Assembly (NCBI GenBank): GCA_934045075.1
Contig: OW203745.1
Coordinates: 15,496,768-15,560,767, forward strand
Direction: 5' to 3'
Length of the DNA stretch: 64,000 nucleotides
Source: Yponomeuta sedellus
Lineage: Eukaryota > Arthropoda > Insecta > Lepidoptera > Yponomeutidae
Shown here: positions 56,101 to 61,860 of the stretch, piece after piece
How positions within the stretch are numbered: the stretch's first letter is position 1
Layout of the letters: every line of letters begins with the position of its first letter
Position numbers and translations under genes: made by a program
Notes under the pieces: generated by a model
Databases searched by the model: none
What the model saw: the letters and a program-made list of their open reading frames with translations, nothing else
What the model was told of the DNA's origin: nothing

Positions 56101-57944
56101 TGAGAATAAGAATATGTAATAAATTAATAAATTGCATATGAAAAAGACGAGAGAGATAGAGCACAAAAAAATACCACTGTCAATTTCTGACAAATTATGG
56201 AATGTGCTATAGGGTAAAAATGGTCAGAGTGGAATTTTTTCTAGCTGTCTTTGTCTCCACTACAGCTTGACCCAAAGAATTAACGACAGGCTGTAAGTCC
56301 TTTACATAAAAAAAAATTATTTAGTTAGCAGTTAATTCGTTTGTCCTCCACTTAGCCTCATAGCTGTGCCATTGTATGTATGGTTCATAATATTAATCTA
56401 ATCTACAGTAAGATTTGTAAGGGCAGTGAAATTTAAAAATTGTTTATAAGGCTTCAATTAGGCTACCATAAAACAAGTGTTACATTAATGTATCCTCTAT
56501 CCTTAATAACAAATTATAATAAGAGATTTCCTTTAGAATTGCAACTCGAAAAAATTAGTAAAACATGACTTTGATTGATATGTTTATTGAACTGATACCC
56601 CGATGACTTGATTCTTTTGACATAGAAACATAAAGCAGCAATGATACATGGTTTCATGGACTAATTTAAATCATTTGTGTCAGATAAGATAAGATCTTAA
56701 CCAACTTTTGGCTGCAATAAAGTATTGAGTATTGAGTACATTTGTGTAGTTAGGGTAATGAAGTTTTAATTATAAATAATTGCAATAAGACCCATTTCAT
56801 ATAGAACTATTTGTGGAATTGTGGTAGCAATACCACTCGCTAAAGCCACTCGGTGAAGATGTAGATTGTGAAGACCCCAACTTTAACTGTCAACCGAAAC
56901 CTGAGTATCCGAAATGTTAACATACCTCAGCGCATGACCACGGTAGGCACACACTAAGAAGCCTCCAATAATAATAAGCCTTAATTTTTTTTTGTAGAAA
57001 TTCATCGAAGAACCGAGGTCGAAGACGTTTGTGAGCAGATCACAGGCTTAAAGTGGAGATGGGCGGGACACTTGGCTCGAAGGGAAGACGGCCGGTGGAC
57101 CAGGGCAGTATTGGAGTGGTGGCCAAGGGAGGGAAGGAGGTTGGTAGGCAGACCACCAACACGATGGTCAGAAGACATCGTGAGGGTTGCGGGTCAGAGA
57201 TGGATCAGGTTAGCTTAGGTTAGATTAGGAGGCCTATGCCCAGCAGTGGGTTAATGTAGCCTGAGTATAGATGAAGACAGGGCGCTATGGCGCTCATTAG
57301 GGGAGGGCTATGTCTAGCAGTGGACTAGTATAGCCTGACGATGACGATGACAAGTAAAGATAGATATAGAATTTTTTTGTAAATTACAATCAAAACAACA
57401 TGCATCCCTCTCCAGGACTTGCTTGGCCTCCCTTGCCCAAGCCTGGTTTGTGACGTTTGGTCTAATCAGCCTGGCTGACCAGGCTTCACAGGGTGATTTT
57501 GAAGACGCCTATGCCTTGCATTAAATAATGAATGTGTAAGATAGTCCATTTGGGCCTTACCTGATACACTCATTTGTACAGGGTAACAAAATCCCCAAAA
57601 ACATAAAAAAAAATATATTTCGCGTTTTTGAAGTTTTCTTCATATAAACGTTGTTTGTACTGCACTTCATAACCATCCCCTTTCAGATGTTTTTGGGTAT
57701 TTTTACAATTCGTATAGATAGGTAGCTCAGGGTTGGTAGGCAAAACAGAGAGATGCATAGCCCAGCTCAAGATTTTATTCAGAGTTTCCTAAAAATGAAA
57801 ATAGTCGAAGAAAGAGTTGCGAGAACTTACCTTATAGTTCGACGGCAAGCGAAGGGCCTTCGCCTTTTGCTGCAAATACCGATAGGAGCATTTCTCCAGC
57901 TTTCCGATCGTGAATTTGTACTTGCAATCGTCGCTGTCTTGCAT
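31945..57944 (-). CDS. SAP-like / zinc finger / SINA-like C-terminal protein, 9 exons
   Basis: Nine minus-strand exons join in phase to about 870 aa: 57944-57831, 55429-55325, 51293-50286, 49544-48854, 42722-42648, 35852-35707, 34401-34306, 33624-33457, 32154-31945. Exons 1-2 give a helical SAP-like region (SYRYLQQKAKALRLPSNYK joined to KIYLIQLIHTKYFGS). Exons 3-4 form a long basic, low-complexity middle with 14-aa SERYKDN repeats. A C-x2-C-x11-H-x4-H finger (CVLCSW...ENHIRQEH) is completed across the exon 7/8 junction. The rest (VWGGACRVALPLP ... LLLLRAACRGDW ... DEDRFEVATLTVYN ... MDHVYVSFHVRL) resembles the beta-sandwich of SINA/SIAH ubiquitin ligases, but no RING is present. Function unknown; substrate or protein binding in the nucleus is plausible. 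The exon chain is well supported; the SINA-like label is tentative. The 5' end may extend beyond 57944. Confidence 0.7.
32160..33320. other. Last intron, no further gene
   Basis: Related blocks at 32290 and 32520 ('ccaagggctgta', 'gacatcaa') flank hairpin DNA ('aaattgggctctaaagccca') and 'ggcgcccgagcgcagcgagg'. They look like parts of one old repeat. Confidence 0.4.
33325..33475 (-). repeat. GC-rich minisatellite copying the exon 8 donor
   Basis: Four CAG|GTCAGTGACC donors on the minus strand, with exon ends at 33457, 33416, 33391 and 33350 (spacings 41, 25, 41). The third is 66 bases after the first and in frame: its use would add 22 residues without a stop. The open frame runs to TAA at 33319. 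Confidence 0.9.
33457..33624 (-). CDS. SINA-like gene exon 8
   Basis: Acceptor CCCTCGTAG. Encodes EHAGETSEVWGGACRVALPL, an Ala/Leu/Arg-rich part, LLLLRAACRGDWLCARLQ; donor CAG|GTCAGTG. The first His completes the zinc finger of exon 7. Much more GC-rich than other exons. Confidence 0.72.
33652..34168. repeat. About 32-bp minisatellite filling an intron
   Basis: Roughly sixteen units of 'ttaaagctgctgttatgggg' plus 'acgtgcgatgtg', degenerate toward the right. It makes up most of the 680-base intron between exons 7 and 8. Confidence 0.9.
34306..34401 (-). CDS. SINA-like gene exon 7
   Basis: Acceptor ATTGGTAG, donor CAG|GTAACG. Encodes DYMERIEMDVTSQCVLCSWV then GPRALMENHIRQ. Carries the two Cys and first His of the finger. 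Confidence 0.78.
34448..34643 (+). mobile_element. 5S-SINE, both ends truncated
   Basis: 'gcgctagtggcattttttcc' to 'cggacttgggccccgtgatg'; directly followed by a second copy. Confidence 0.6.
34645..34972 (+). mobile_element. 5S-SINE, second tandem copy
   Basis: Head 'ttaagcaacaacaggcgcgg' and 'gggtgagcgtcccgtgacta', full body, end 'gccccagcagtggcagcata'. Confidence 0.68.
34975..35700. other. Intron sequence, no gene
   Basis: AT-rich with a 'gcaataaagaatatat' block at 35496. CT-rich DNA at 35610-35700 lies just past the exon 6 donor. Confidence 0.4.
35707..35852 (-). CDS. SINA-like gene exon 6
   Basis: Acceptor TTTATTTCCAG; two bases complete Asp. Encodes NSHSTTGSLEMLASQVEDIN and an acidic stretch to ALELISQDG; donor GTGAGT. 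Confidence 0.78.
36185..36432. mobile_element. SINE-A inverted pair, partial
   Basis: A minus head fragment (36193-36287, 'cgggactcgaacccgcgact') abuts a plus copy (36292-36432), which is itself missing the T-arm region. Confidence 0.6.
36851..37744 (+). CDS. Retrotransposon ORF1 protein
   Basis: 297 aa from ATG 36851. A basic start with RKRKN is followed by a coiled coil (about residues 55-145: IKELLRELQVKQDKKFETL, ELKKKVTHLEAQC, KIDSLEEQMEEMQRFQKRN). The C-terminal domain contains NMIEIRNVAREDNENL and TTKAKVILHAAKE, recalling the FP-like/transposase-22 type ORF1. Likely binds element RNA. No zinc knuckles. Confidence 0.8.
   Translation: MSLQRSPPTGTFSSQPNLLTVDDDNAFGSNINVASRKRKNPETDNYVDFCKDIKELLRELQVKQDKKFETLNKAIEANTLQTANLLKSNAEIQKLLMESKNECAELKKKVTHLEAQCANSQSKIDSLEEQMEEMQRFQKRNMIEIRNVAREDNENLNSILSALLKTLGVEENDTIFKQVYRKGKDSAPIVVEFNSHDKKSEILKAVKSYSKQNNGNKLTCENLGLQKNTTQFFVSELLTTKAKVILHAAKETAKQEHFKYCWVSNGWVMLRKDDGLQAIRITSLKHLEDLKRAAPTI
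37968..40961 (+). CDS. Retrotransposon ORF2: endonuclease and reverse transcriptase
   Basis: 997 aa. The apurinic-type endonuclease shows NIRSI (57-61), TE86CW, Y154R, GDIN (187-190), IDHS (227-230) and TDH (248-250). RT motifs: YRPISLLSTLAKILE, QYGFREGISATDAI, FLDLAKAFDTV, GVPQDSVIGPILFLVYINDL (from 678) and FADD (710-713), then HIKYLGVIIDKNLNWKKH and a thumb-like end. The glycine usual in GVPQGS is Asp682 here, a one-base change that may impair activity. No stop or frameshift otherwise. Confidence 0.9.
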   Translation: MNILYCSSSIMACYEEQVSTDIESNVRAGEAFLFDGAEECSGLLQQAPNDLRIIVQNIRSIDRNIEDFSVHLARLKSKIDLIILTECWLPHLANTVPTLLNYKSYTTTQHINQNSGVVVYVHNSLKVDIYEPSILDADSLVIQVGQQCAIIAIYRTPSINNINRFLGSLDDVLAKLKNVKEIAIVGDINIDIKDGNVDTRSEDYLNCLSTHGLLPSHTFPTRDSNCIDHSFLKPNLESKTIVCKSSITDHFSILLSLKIKPTRNKKPKTFTRINYSKALDDLGKIDWSEVLQCDDADLATVKFLGTVSDVLAQHTTEHKLPKRKQSIKPWITPGLLRCIKWRDKLHSKHKREQDNFVLHVSYKRYRNHCNRLLNSLKLQYQKSELNKHRNNIKSTWKTIKDIICNINSNNNSPVELLNLKETPMDSTNFINNYFVGVGSNLANKILSNSGKTECELAATIKNEKSPLNSIVLLPTNCHEIYKLIMSLKSSSSSGWDGISSVFVKLGAKILAHPISHICNVSFSTGVFPNLLKRSIIVPVFKTGDRGSVDCYRPISLLSTLAKILEKALKTRLVDYLETNNFFSENQYGFREGISATDAINDLVVHVAKSLDVKNKCLAIFLDLAKAFDTVSVPILIRKLECAGIRGTPLHLFQSYLSDRSQCVKVDKVQSTDLSITYGVPQDSVIGPILFLVYINDLCDTKLKNARILTFADDTVLLFDAPTWPQVKQFSEEGFQVVLNWLKTNILTLNLSKTKYIIFSIYNNSQPKDFILGAHSCEFPFSSDNCICDCPELSRVDHIKYLGVIIDKNLNWKKHIDLLSARTRKLICIFKKLRHIKDAALIKTVYYCLCQSILNYGITAWGGAYASNLMKIERAQRAVIKIINFKRFRYPTAKLYSEYSVLTVRQLYIFSLILMQRQILPPPQISNRRKFAVYKIPPCRTQFAQCFSHYLGPYMFNKICKSTQNLREQSKYNTKQILRKFLMQLDYVSTESLVNRAT
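41105..41155. repeat. (TTTA)n run in the 3' region
   Basis: About eight TTTA units in AT-rich DNA after ORF2. Confidence 0.8.
41820..42275 (+). mobile_element. SINE-A copy
   Basis: Body from 'tgcagccccgaatacctta' (inverted piece) and 'gcgcttcattccgatgtaaa', head 'cgcccattagctcagttggg' with 'gcgggttcgagtcccggc', tail 'gcacgggttagtgcatta'. Confidence 0.6.
42435..42612 (+). mobile_element. Repeat family G copy (+)
   Basis: 'ggggaagataaaaagtaccc', 'gaaggtgatctgtcaggatc', 'gggatacaggcgtgaggtta'. It ends 36 bases before exon 5. Confidence 0.6.
42648..42722 (-). CDS. SINA-like gene exon 5
   Basis: Acceptor AATGTTTCAG; two bases complete Ser. Encodes HDYQSEGLANDYPNNIYSYL then RHSS, ending one base into Gly/Asp; donor GTATGT. 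Small but phase-correct on both sides. Confidence 0.7.
42847..43234. mobile_element. TIR element 'AGGCCTGCGCAGACG', copy 1
   Basis: Left AGGCCTGCGCAGACGAAGGA and right 'gtctgcgcaggcct' are inverted; the interior matches 45716-46107 in inverse order. Flanks are ATA/TTA. Confidence 0.7.
43245..43450 (+). mobile_element. Repeat family H copy
   Basis: 'atggcaatcgtgtaatctta', 'ggatggtcagagtgg', 'gcctgaaggcagcggcttac', 'gatattcagcaaacaatg'. Confidence 0.5.
43922..44053. mobile_element. Foldback element
   Basis: 'cttctaaacgggccatattt' faces 'acccgtttagaag'; about 50-base imperfect arms (with 'cactgcaatatgtggccg' against 'cggccacgtattgcagt') around a short loop. Confidence 0.65.
44095..44262 (-). 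mobile_element. Another tRNA-derived repeat (-)
   Basis: Minus strand shows GGTTGGTCGAGGCGTTAGGG and GGTTCGATTCCCACTGGG, a tRNA-like A and B box in a decayed body ('tatggtaaccaggcaagaac'). Confidence 0.5.
44500..44635. mobile_element. Repeat family E copy
   Basis: 'attaaacgggtcttatcgca', 'gctgccgaaacgtcgggtaa', 'ggcaattacgttttacct'. Confidence 0.5.
44732..45093 (+). mobile_element. 5S-SINE, near full length
   Basis: 'gtggcctagtcgaaccaagt', 'ggtgctggatgggtgatcgt', body and end 'cagcagtgggggcatacgag'. Confidence 0.72.
45100..45362 (-). mobile_element. SINE-A copy (-)
   Basis: 'aaacctatttagaggctaaa', 'gtgccagcgctcttaccaac', 'gcagcgacatctggctgaag'. Part of the T-arm region is missing. Confidence 0.62.
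45500..45575. mobile_element. Repeat family E fragment
   Basis: 'aatgactcgcgatactcaac' and 'aaggtaaatcgcgatcagac'. Confidence 0.4.
45716..46107. mobile_element. TIR element 'AGGCCTGCGTAGACG', copy 2 (TTA duplication)
   Basis: Ends AGGCCTGCGTAGACGCGGGA / 'gtctgtgcaggcct', flanked by TTA on both sides (45713-45715, 46108-46110). The 3-bp TTA target fits PIF/Harbinger. No coding capacity. Confidence 0.72.
46110..46650. other. Intron sequence, no gene
   Basis: No repeat family or exon recognised. Confidence 0.35.
46655..46940 (+). mobile_element. TIR element related to 13743-14046
   Basis: 'tgcgagtttgacagatccaa', 'gagtatgagtaagttaaccg', 'gtcgctaggtggcgcttcct', ending 'gcactaagcactcgg'. The left terminus is clipped. 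Confidence 0.65.
46945..47640. other. Intron sequence, no gene
   Basis: 'acgtatacatctgtgtgcga' at 47022 resembles 17503, so an old shared repeat is present. No coding evidence. Confidence 0.35.
47645..48080. repeat. Degenerate minisatellite, about 55 bp
   Basis: Six to eight imperfect units of 'aaaatctccatttaagatt' + 'taaatggagagcctatacac'. The units themselves contain small inverted repeats (CTCCATTT ... AAATGGAG). Confidence 0.8.
48122..48600 (-). pseudogene. Retroelement 3' remnant (RT C-terminal region)
   Basis: The minus strand reads LDEKNWDQASLLNRHGRLRF then RKISSVAL (about 48540-48440), and in another frame LWDEPLCKVVENKLLDNAES, AERAHLVAVSEPESGLRLHA, LPSPSV (about 48260-48125). Both resemble the region downstream of the RT in lepidopteran non-LTR elements, with frame breaks between. 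The 117-codon open stretch 48318-48671 is part of it. Confidence 0.55.
48854..49544 (-). CDS. SINA-like gene exon 4
   Basis: Acceptor GACTATTTCAG, donor T|GTAAGT, 230 codons plus one base. Basic and Ser/Thr/Gln-rich: PPLPVRTSGKRQRTLSGIYP, ECIVIDDDETHHRRMESESP, DDRENFFNDEDFTTYCHKKI. The IVIDDDE patch looks like a possible SUMO-interacting motif. Predicted mostly disordered. Confidence 0.8.
49550..50078. other. Intron sequence, no gene
   Basis: AT-rich; nothing recognised. Confidence 0.4.
50080..50266 (+). mobile_element. Non-autonomous Helitron, family F, with clear 3' hairpin
   Basis: Ends with hairpin AGCGAACTTCGTACAG / CTGTACGAAGTTCGCT (50218-50253) followed by 'gggtcagctag' and T. A hairpin about 10 bases before CTAG is the Helitron 3' signature. 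It ends only about 20 bases from the exon 3 donor. Confidence 0.75.
50286..51293 (-). CDS. SINA-like gene exon 3
   Basis: Acceptor GTCACATTCCAG, donor CCC|GTAAGT, 336 codons, phase 0 at both ends. Starts TPEISSTSEDPLHLSPETPK; basic (RYSPKVRRKVIRPDY), then 14-aa repeats and a helical end SIERARVNRRLDDKFESCRE. No catalytic motif seen. Confidence 0.82.
50540..50810 (-). repeat. 42-bp coding repeats (SERYKDN)
   Basis: Units SERYKDTAHNLNAV, SERYKDNTINFNTV, SERYRDNACNLNTL and SERYKNNARNLNSV are exactly 14 aa; looser units (ASERYKDN, VSERYKDT, LERYKDD) flank them. 'tttgtatctttc' marks each unit on the plus strand. Confidence 0.9.
51395..51915 (-). mobile_element. SINE-A tandem copies (-) and a short inverted piece
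   Basis: One full minus unit (51402-51703), a second unit (51715-51847) and then a plus fragment 'cggcatgggtgaaattttta'. Both heads read 'ctggctatccgtaccagcgc'. Confidence 0.7.
51920..52420. other. Intron sequence, no gene
   Basis: Small palindrome 'aaccatttatcaatataaat' + 'ggtta' at 51979; otherwise AT-rich. Confidence 0.4.
52422..52640 (+). mobile_element. SINE-B copy
   Basis: 'gacgacctctgtggcgtagc', 'gggttcgaatcccggctggg', 'cacgacacagggtatcctag', 'gccagaagcaatgtatgtgc'. Confidence 0.72.
52745..54188. mobile_element. SINE-A inverted pair split by a 923-bp element
   Basis: Minus SINE-A at 52750-52930, then a plus SINE-A whose left part (52930-53141) and right part (54065-54188) are separated by the insertion 53142-54064. 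Confidence 0.7.
53142..54064. mobile_element. 923-bp TIR element inserted in SINE-A without a duplication
   Basis: Left GGAGATTGACCA and right 'tggtcaatctcc' are inverted; similarity continues to 'ggaccaagtgctgccca' against 'tgggcagcatttggtcc'. Flanks 'ttcgaaa' and 'tttcactg' restore the SINE sequence exactly. Carries no open frame of note. Confidence 0.75.
54190..54555. other. Intron sequence with a local repeat
   Basis: 'tgacaattgtacatttacat' (54211) and 'tgacaattcaatgtacattg' (54424), and 'gttaactttgggtttaa'-like phrases, show an old internal duplication also related to 52360-52420. Confidence 0.4.
54555..54668 (+). mobile_element. Repeat family G copy (+) with microsatellite tail
   Basis: 'cgacttatgaacgtggatga', 'gaaggtgatctgtcaggatc', 'gggatacaggcgtgaggtta', leading directly into (TATG)n. 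Confidence 0.6.
54672..54924. repeat. (ATGT)n microsatellite
   Basis: About 60 almost perfect tetranucleotide units, ending in three ATGC units. Open frames across it on both strands are artefacts. Confidence 0.98.
54938..55108 (+). mobile_element. Non-autonomous Helitron, family F
   Basis: 'aaatgtgttggtaagcgcaa', 'ctcgagagcagctgaaccga', end 'gttcgctgggtcagctagt'. Confidence 0.65.
55120..55292 (-). mobile_element. SINE-B copy (-)
   Basis: 'ttctggtcccacactaggat', 'cggggttcgaacccgggacc', 'gcgcttccgctgcgccacag'. It ends about 30 bases from exon 2. Confidence 0.68.
55325..55429 (-). CDS. SINA-like gene exon 2
   Basis: Acceptor TGTGTTCACAG, donor CAG|GTCAGAG, 35 codons, phase 0 at both ends. 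Encodes KIYLIQLIHTKYFGSPEQVK then SIIEHVRRERRQMSQ, the second half of the helical SAP-like module. Confidence 0.8.
55545..56990. other. Intron sequence with scattered repeats
   Basis: 55545-55615 ('aaaaggttttattcaaagta', 'cacagaaactgcggctt') matches 16965-17040. A hairpin 'acatattcttatgagaataa' lies at 56092, and a family H fragment ('tggtcagagtgg') at 56222. No exon seen. Confidence 0.45.
56994..57218 (+). pseudogene. RTE-type endonuclease-RT, C-terminal fragment
   Basis: The plus frame reads VEIHRRTEVEDVCEQITGLK, WRWAGHLARREDGRWTRAVL, EWWPREGRRLVGRPPTRWSE, DIVRVAGQRWIRLA, stop. This is the C-terminus very common in lepidopteran RTE retrotransposons (GHLAR..DGRW, GRPPTRW). The upstream domains are missing. 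Confidence 0.8.
57285..57358 (+). mobile_element. RTE-tail fragment (+)
   Basis: 'gcgctcattaggggagggct', 'atgtctagcagtggactagt', 'cctgacgatgacgatgac', shortly after the RT fragment. Confidence 0.65.
57360..57830. other. Intron sequence, no gene
   Basis: Nothing recognised between the RTE tail and the exon 1 donor. Confidence 0.4.
57831..57944 (-). CDS. SINA-like gene exon 1 (5' end uncertain)
   Basis: From ATG 57944: MQDSDDCKYKFTIGKLEKCS, YRYLQQKAKALRLPSNYK, donor AAG|GTAAGT. The frame is open upstream to about 58032 (KELAFRSRQTASHVSCGQCA), with possible coding character and two more Cys. An upstream exon joined near 58021 is therefore possible. Confidence 0.65.
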
Positions 57945-58029
57945 TTTGTCGGCACATTGGCCGCAGGACACGTGCGACGCTGTTTGCCGGCTGCGGAAAG
58001 CTAATTCTTTGAATTTACCCTCTAATTAG

Positions 58030-58700
58030 ATTTTTCAACAATTGCCGTGTAGCTATCGACATGTTTTCTGTGAAGCGAAGGTAGATTTGATTCATAATTT
58101 GGGTTATTTCCTAAAATAAAAATTAATAATTAAGCAAACAAGAACAAGTTCTTCACAAGTTCTTCACATATTTTCGAAAACTTCGTTCCATTTCATTCGG
58201 TAATAGCGTTTTGTTTCGTCATGATGACTGTTAGTGAAAACGACGGAAATGAATGGACTGTATGAATGCTAATGAAAACGTAGAAATCCTCGTAATATTA
58301 TGATTTAATTAAAAGAAAACATGGACAGAACCGCTAACTACTTGACAACTAAAAATATTTCAAAACAAAATCCACTGACATAATTAATTCTTTTTTAAAA
58401 CCGATATAAAAACCAAACAGCGAGGAGTTCGCCACAGTTAGATAAAATGATGACGATTTGAGATATTGTTATGCTGGATGAAAGAAATTAATACGACTGC
58501 AAGAATATTGTCCACGCAATATTGATTACTAAAAATTACTATATAATGAAGTGATTCTGTATAATTTACTGCGAGCTGCAAAAACGAAACTCATTCATAA
58601 TCCCCGTTACAGCTTCTGGGCGGGAAGTGGTCCAAAGGAGTGCCAATAGATGGCGTGCTTTGTAAAGAATAATAAAATAAACCATGATAATTATGTGGGT
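58030..58700. other. Upstream region of the SINA-like gene
   Basis: No clear exon, TATA box or initiator recognised. 'acaagttcttcacaagttct' is a small direct repeat at 58143. Confidence 0.35.
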
Positions 58701-58701
58701 A

Positions 58702-58893
58702 ATCGACGGGCGAGTAAGACCGCGGTTTTAAATACCGACGAACTTGGCTCGCGGCTCGTTGGCGCTGATCGACTAGCAAGCCGAGTAAAAAATATAGCAT
58801 GACTATATGGTATTTAACACCACAGTCTTGCTATGATACACCGGCGAGCTTTACCGACGAGCCATAAAACCGCGGTCTTACTCGCCCGTCGAT
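58702..58893. mobile_element. Short MITE with 29-bp perfect TIRs
   Basis: ATCGACGGGCGAGTAAGACC (continuing to 58730) is perfectly inverted at 58865-58893. Interior about 130 bp. Flanks not resolved. Confidence 0.85.
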
Positions 58894-58944
58894 CAACAGC
58901 TATACACATACACCACAAAGTAGAAAGTTAGGTAGGTACACCCT

Positions 58945-59080
58945 CGTGGCCTAGTGGATCCGAGTGATTGGCACAACAAACGTGGTCAGGTACAGAACGG
59001 GTGACCTCGGCCATCCTCATCCAGCCAAGTAGAAAGGTGCCGAAAAGGAACTAAGAAGCCTCGCCCACTTCAGAAAACAA
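58945..59080 (+). mobile_element. 5S-SINE-related fragment
   Basis: 'gtggcctagtggatccgagt', 'acgtggtcaggtacagaacg', 'ggtgacctcgg'; the body differs ('catcctcatccagccaagta'), so it may be a sister family. Confidence 0.5.
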
Positions 59081-59355
59081 ACATAATGTACGTAGGACTA
59101 ACAAAATAATAACAAGAGATAACAAAGTGCGCGTGTGGTGGGGCCAATACATATTTAAAATGCTGTGTTACTGTCGCACTGGACGTCCGATTTAGAGTCT
59201 TTATCAGCGATACTGGCGTAAAAAACATGTTTGTGAGGTGATGCAAGGTTAGCAGGGCCAGCGAGATTGATCATGGTTCCAATAAAACAAAATTTCGTAG
59301 TAGGTACTCGTATATTGTGTGAATTCGATGCACACCGAGTAGTCACGAGAAGCGC

Positions 59356-59714
59356 TCGTGGCCTAGGCGAACCGAGTGATTGGATCCAATTACTTGGTTA
59401 AGCAACAACAGGCGCGGTCAGGAACGGGATGGGTGAGCGTCCCGTGACTACCGCTAGTGGCATTTTTCCGAGCGCTTCCGTGCTTCGCAAGGCACATTAA
59501 GCCGTTGGTGCCGGCTGTCATATAATGGCAGTCGTTAAGCCATGTCAGAAGCCTTATGGGCGGCTTGATAACTTCTGACAGTAAGGCCCGCCACTGTCTT
59601 ACAATCCTCCGCCAACCCGGACTTGGCCCCCGTGGTGGAGTATGGCCTAACCTTCCTGCGATGCAGGAAGAGACCCGTGCCCCAGCAGTGGGGACATACA
59701 AGGGTTGCTAACGA
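59356..59714 (+). mobile_element. 5S-SINE, near full length
   Basis: 'gtggcctaggcgaaccgagt', 'ttaagcaacaacaggcgcgg', 'gggatgggtgagcgtcccgt', full body, end 'cagcagtggggacatacaag'. One of the best copies here. Confidence 0.75.
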
Positions 59715-59854
59715 GTAGTCGAATCTTCTTACTGATAACCTGTGGTATCTGCTACGCAATGTACATCGAAGTTAATGTACCTGCAAGTGCATGACAGGAC
59801 ATGCGCATTGTAGGGTTCGGTAGAGGGAAGGGTTTTTAAAAAAAAATCTCTATA

Positions 59855-59945
59855 GCCGGTCAGCGCTTGAAACTGCCAATCCGCGGTGGGCACGCGCAGT
59901 AATCGGGGCCATACTCTCTCTCTGAGTGTGCCCTGCAGATTGACT
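59855..59945. mobile_element. Repeat family D fragment (inverted)
   Basis: 'cgcttgaaactgccaatccg' and 'cggtgggcacgcgcagtaat'. Confidence 0.45.
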
Positions 59946-60059
59946 TTTATGTGCTACATAAAAAAAAGTTGGTTTTTCCTTATTTAACCGTGCTATAGTT
60001 TTCCTAGTAAATACATTGCATGTGCTACTGCCCAGAAAATTTTCACTTAGATAAATAAG

Positions 60060-60365
60060 TATTCATGGACATACTTTATTACACAGATCTCGTTAGCCCT
60101 ATACGTAGTAACTATTATCTAATCTGTGCCTATACTAAGTTCAACTAAATGACTTGTGTGATAGGTGCTAACTCGACGATAGATTTAATACAATAAATAC
60201 ATAGATAGATAACATCCAAGACCCGAGACAAACTAGAAAAGTTCGTTTCCTAGTTTGACCCGACCGGGGTCCAAACGACGGGGTAAAACCGAAGGTCTTG
60301 GAGTGGATCCAAGACCTTCGGTTTTACAGTCAGCGTGCCAAGCCGCTGCGCCACCGACGCCGTCA
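60060..60365 (-). mobile_element. SINE-C copy (-), with duplicated head segment
   Basis: 'atggacatactttattacac', 'atccaagacccgagacaaac', then the head, with 'aaaccgaaggtcttgg' and 'ccaagaccttcggtttt' inverted about a centre at 60303. The T-arm part is a small palindrome. Confidence 0.62.
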
Positions 60366-60599
60366 GGAGAATAGGTGTATGTGGGCATCGCCAGTCATTC
60401 GGAAATAGTATAGACGACGGAACCCTAAAAAGAGCTTTGTATCGAATGTGAAATGTAAGTTATCTCCAGGTGCAGATACAGCTGTTCATTTAATCTTAGC
60501 GTGGTGTTTTATCGACGAGCGTGATAGAAGCGTGATCGATAACTTGTCTATTTTAAAGTCAATTAAACGATATCGGTTTAATTGATTATGTTTGAGTAG

Positions 60600-60754
60600 T
60601 TACAATTCCACCGAACTGCGATCCCCAACCCGCATGCCCAGCGTGGGGATTATGGGCATTACCCCTTATGATAGCACAACGTGGCGCTCTTTAGGGGAGG
60701 GCTATGTCCAGCAGTGGACTAGTATAGCCTGACGACGACGACGACGACGAGTAG
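60600..60754 (+). mobile_element. RTE-tail SINE/3' fragment (+)
   Basis: 'caattccaccgaactgcgat', 'atgcccagcgtggggattat', 'gtccagcagtggactagtat', (GAC)n tail. Confidence 0.68.
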
Positions 60755-60799
60755 TTTTTGTTCACCTTGTACAAAAAAAACTAAACAAACGTACCAGGT

Positions 60800-61240
60800 G
60801 AAAGTAGGTTTATCGGAGTCACAAATAATATTAATTTTTGAGAACATTTCTGAAAATATCTTTATCTCCGAAACTCATTACAATCTAAACCTCTCGATAA
60901 ATATATGCCAAAGTTACATTATCTTAAAAACAGCGCCACTACAAAACAGAGACACCAAGATTTTTTTTAGTTCAGACAAAAATATCAAGACAGTGATTGA
61001 AGTTAACGAAAAGTGGTTAATATAGTTAAAAAAAAGCAAAAATGTGGTGTAACAAACTCTAACCGATTTTCTCAAGAGTGGCCCATTTTAGAAATTATCT
61101 GAAAAACATCGCCACTACAAAACAGAGACACCAAGATTTTTCATAAAATGCAAAGTTTAACTAAATAATTTATAAAGTCGTTCAGACAAAAAAATCAAGA
61201 ACCTAAGTGATCCCGGAAGTAAATGAATAGTGGCGAATAT
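60800..61240. repeat. Two-copy diverged duplication
   Basis: 'gccactacaaaacagagaca' + 'ccaagatttt' at 60936 and again at 61110, each followed by 'gttcagacaaaaa(t)atcaaga'. Units about 175 bp. Confidence 0.7.
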
Positions 61241-61261
61241 CTATCTATCTATTTTCTATCT

Positions 61262-61758
61262 ATACATATAAAATTCAAAGTCCTGACTGACTGACTTACT
61301 CATCAACGCCCAGCCCAAGCCGTTAGACCTAGGAAGCTGAAATTTTGCACAGAGGGTCTATATAATTTTTGTCTATATAAGGGATAGACCCTTAAAGTCA
61401 GTCAGTCAGGACTTTGAATTTTATATATTAGCACCCGAGGGAAGAACATCTAATGTGGTATATAAAGAATTATTATGAATTATTATAATCACAACTAACC
61501 CCCTGTCAATAACAACAAAGTAATCATATCCTCAGTTTCCGGATTTGCAGCTCATCCATAGCGCTTGAGACATTTCGTCCTTTTTAAAGAATTTTTAATG
61601 GACACAGTTCATTTTTTATAATTAAAAAATCTATTGTTTTTCTACGATTTGTCGGAGATTCAGATAATTTATCAGAACAAATATCGTCTACACATTTTAT
61701 TGAAGCATGCTGAATAACTAAAGTCCACGCGGACGGAGTCGCGGGCAAAAGCTAGTAG
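61262..61758 (+). mobile_element. Helitron-like repeat
   Basis: Starts 'tacatataaaattcaaagtc' + 'ctgactgactgac' and ends 'gtcgcgggcaaaagctagt', a CTAG|T terminus. An inner inverted copy of the start ('agtcagtcagtcaggacttt') lies at 61398-61420. Confidence 0.55.
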
Positions 61759-61860
61759 TTAATAAAAAAACAAAAAAATTTAGTGTACATCACAAGCTTT
61801 AACCGATGTCTCATAAATTTTCCATTTTAGAAAATTAAAATAGTCTATGTGAGTAGTACG

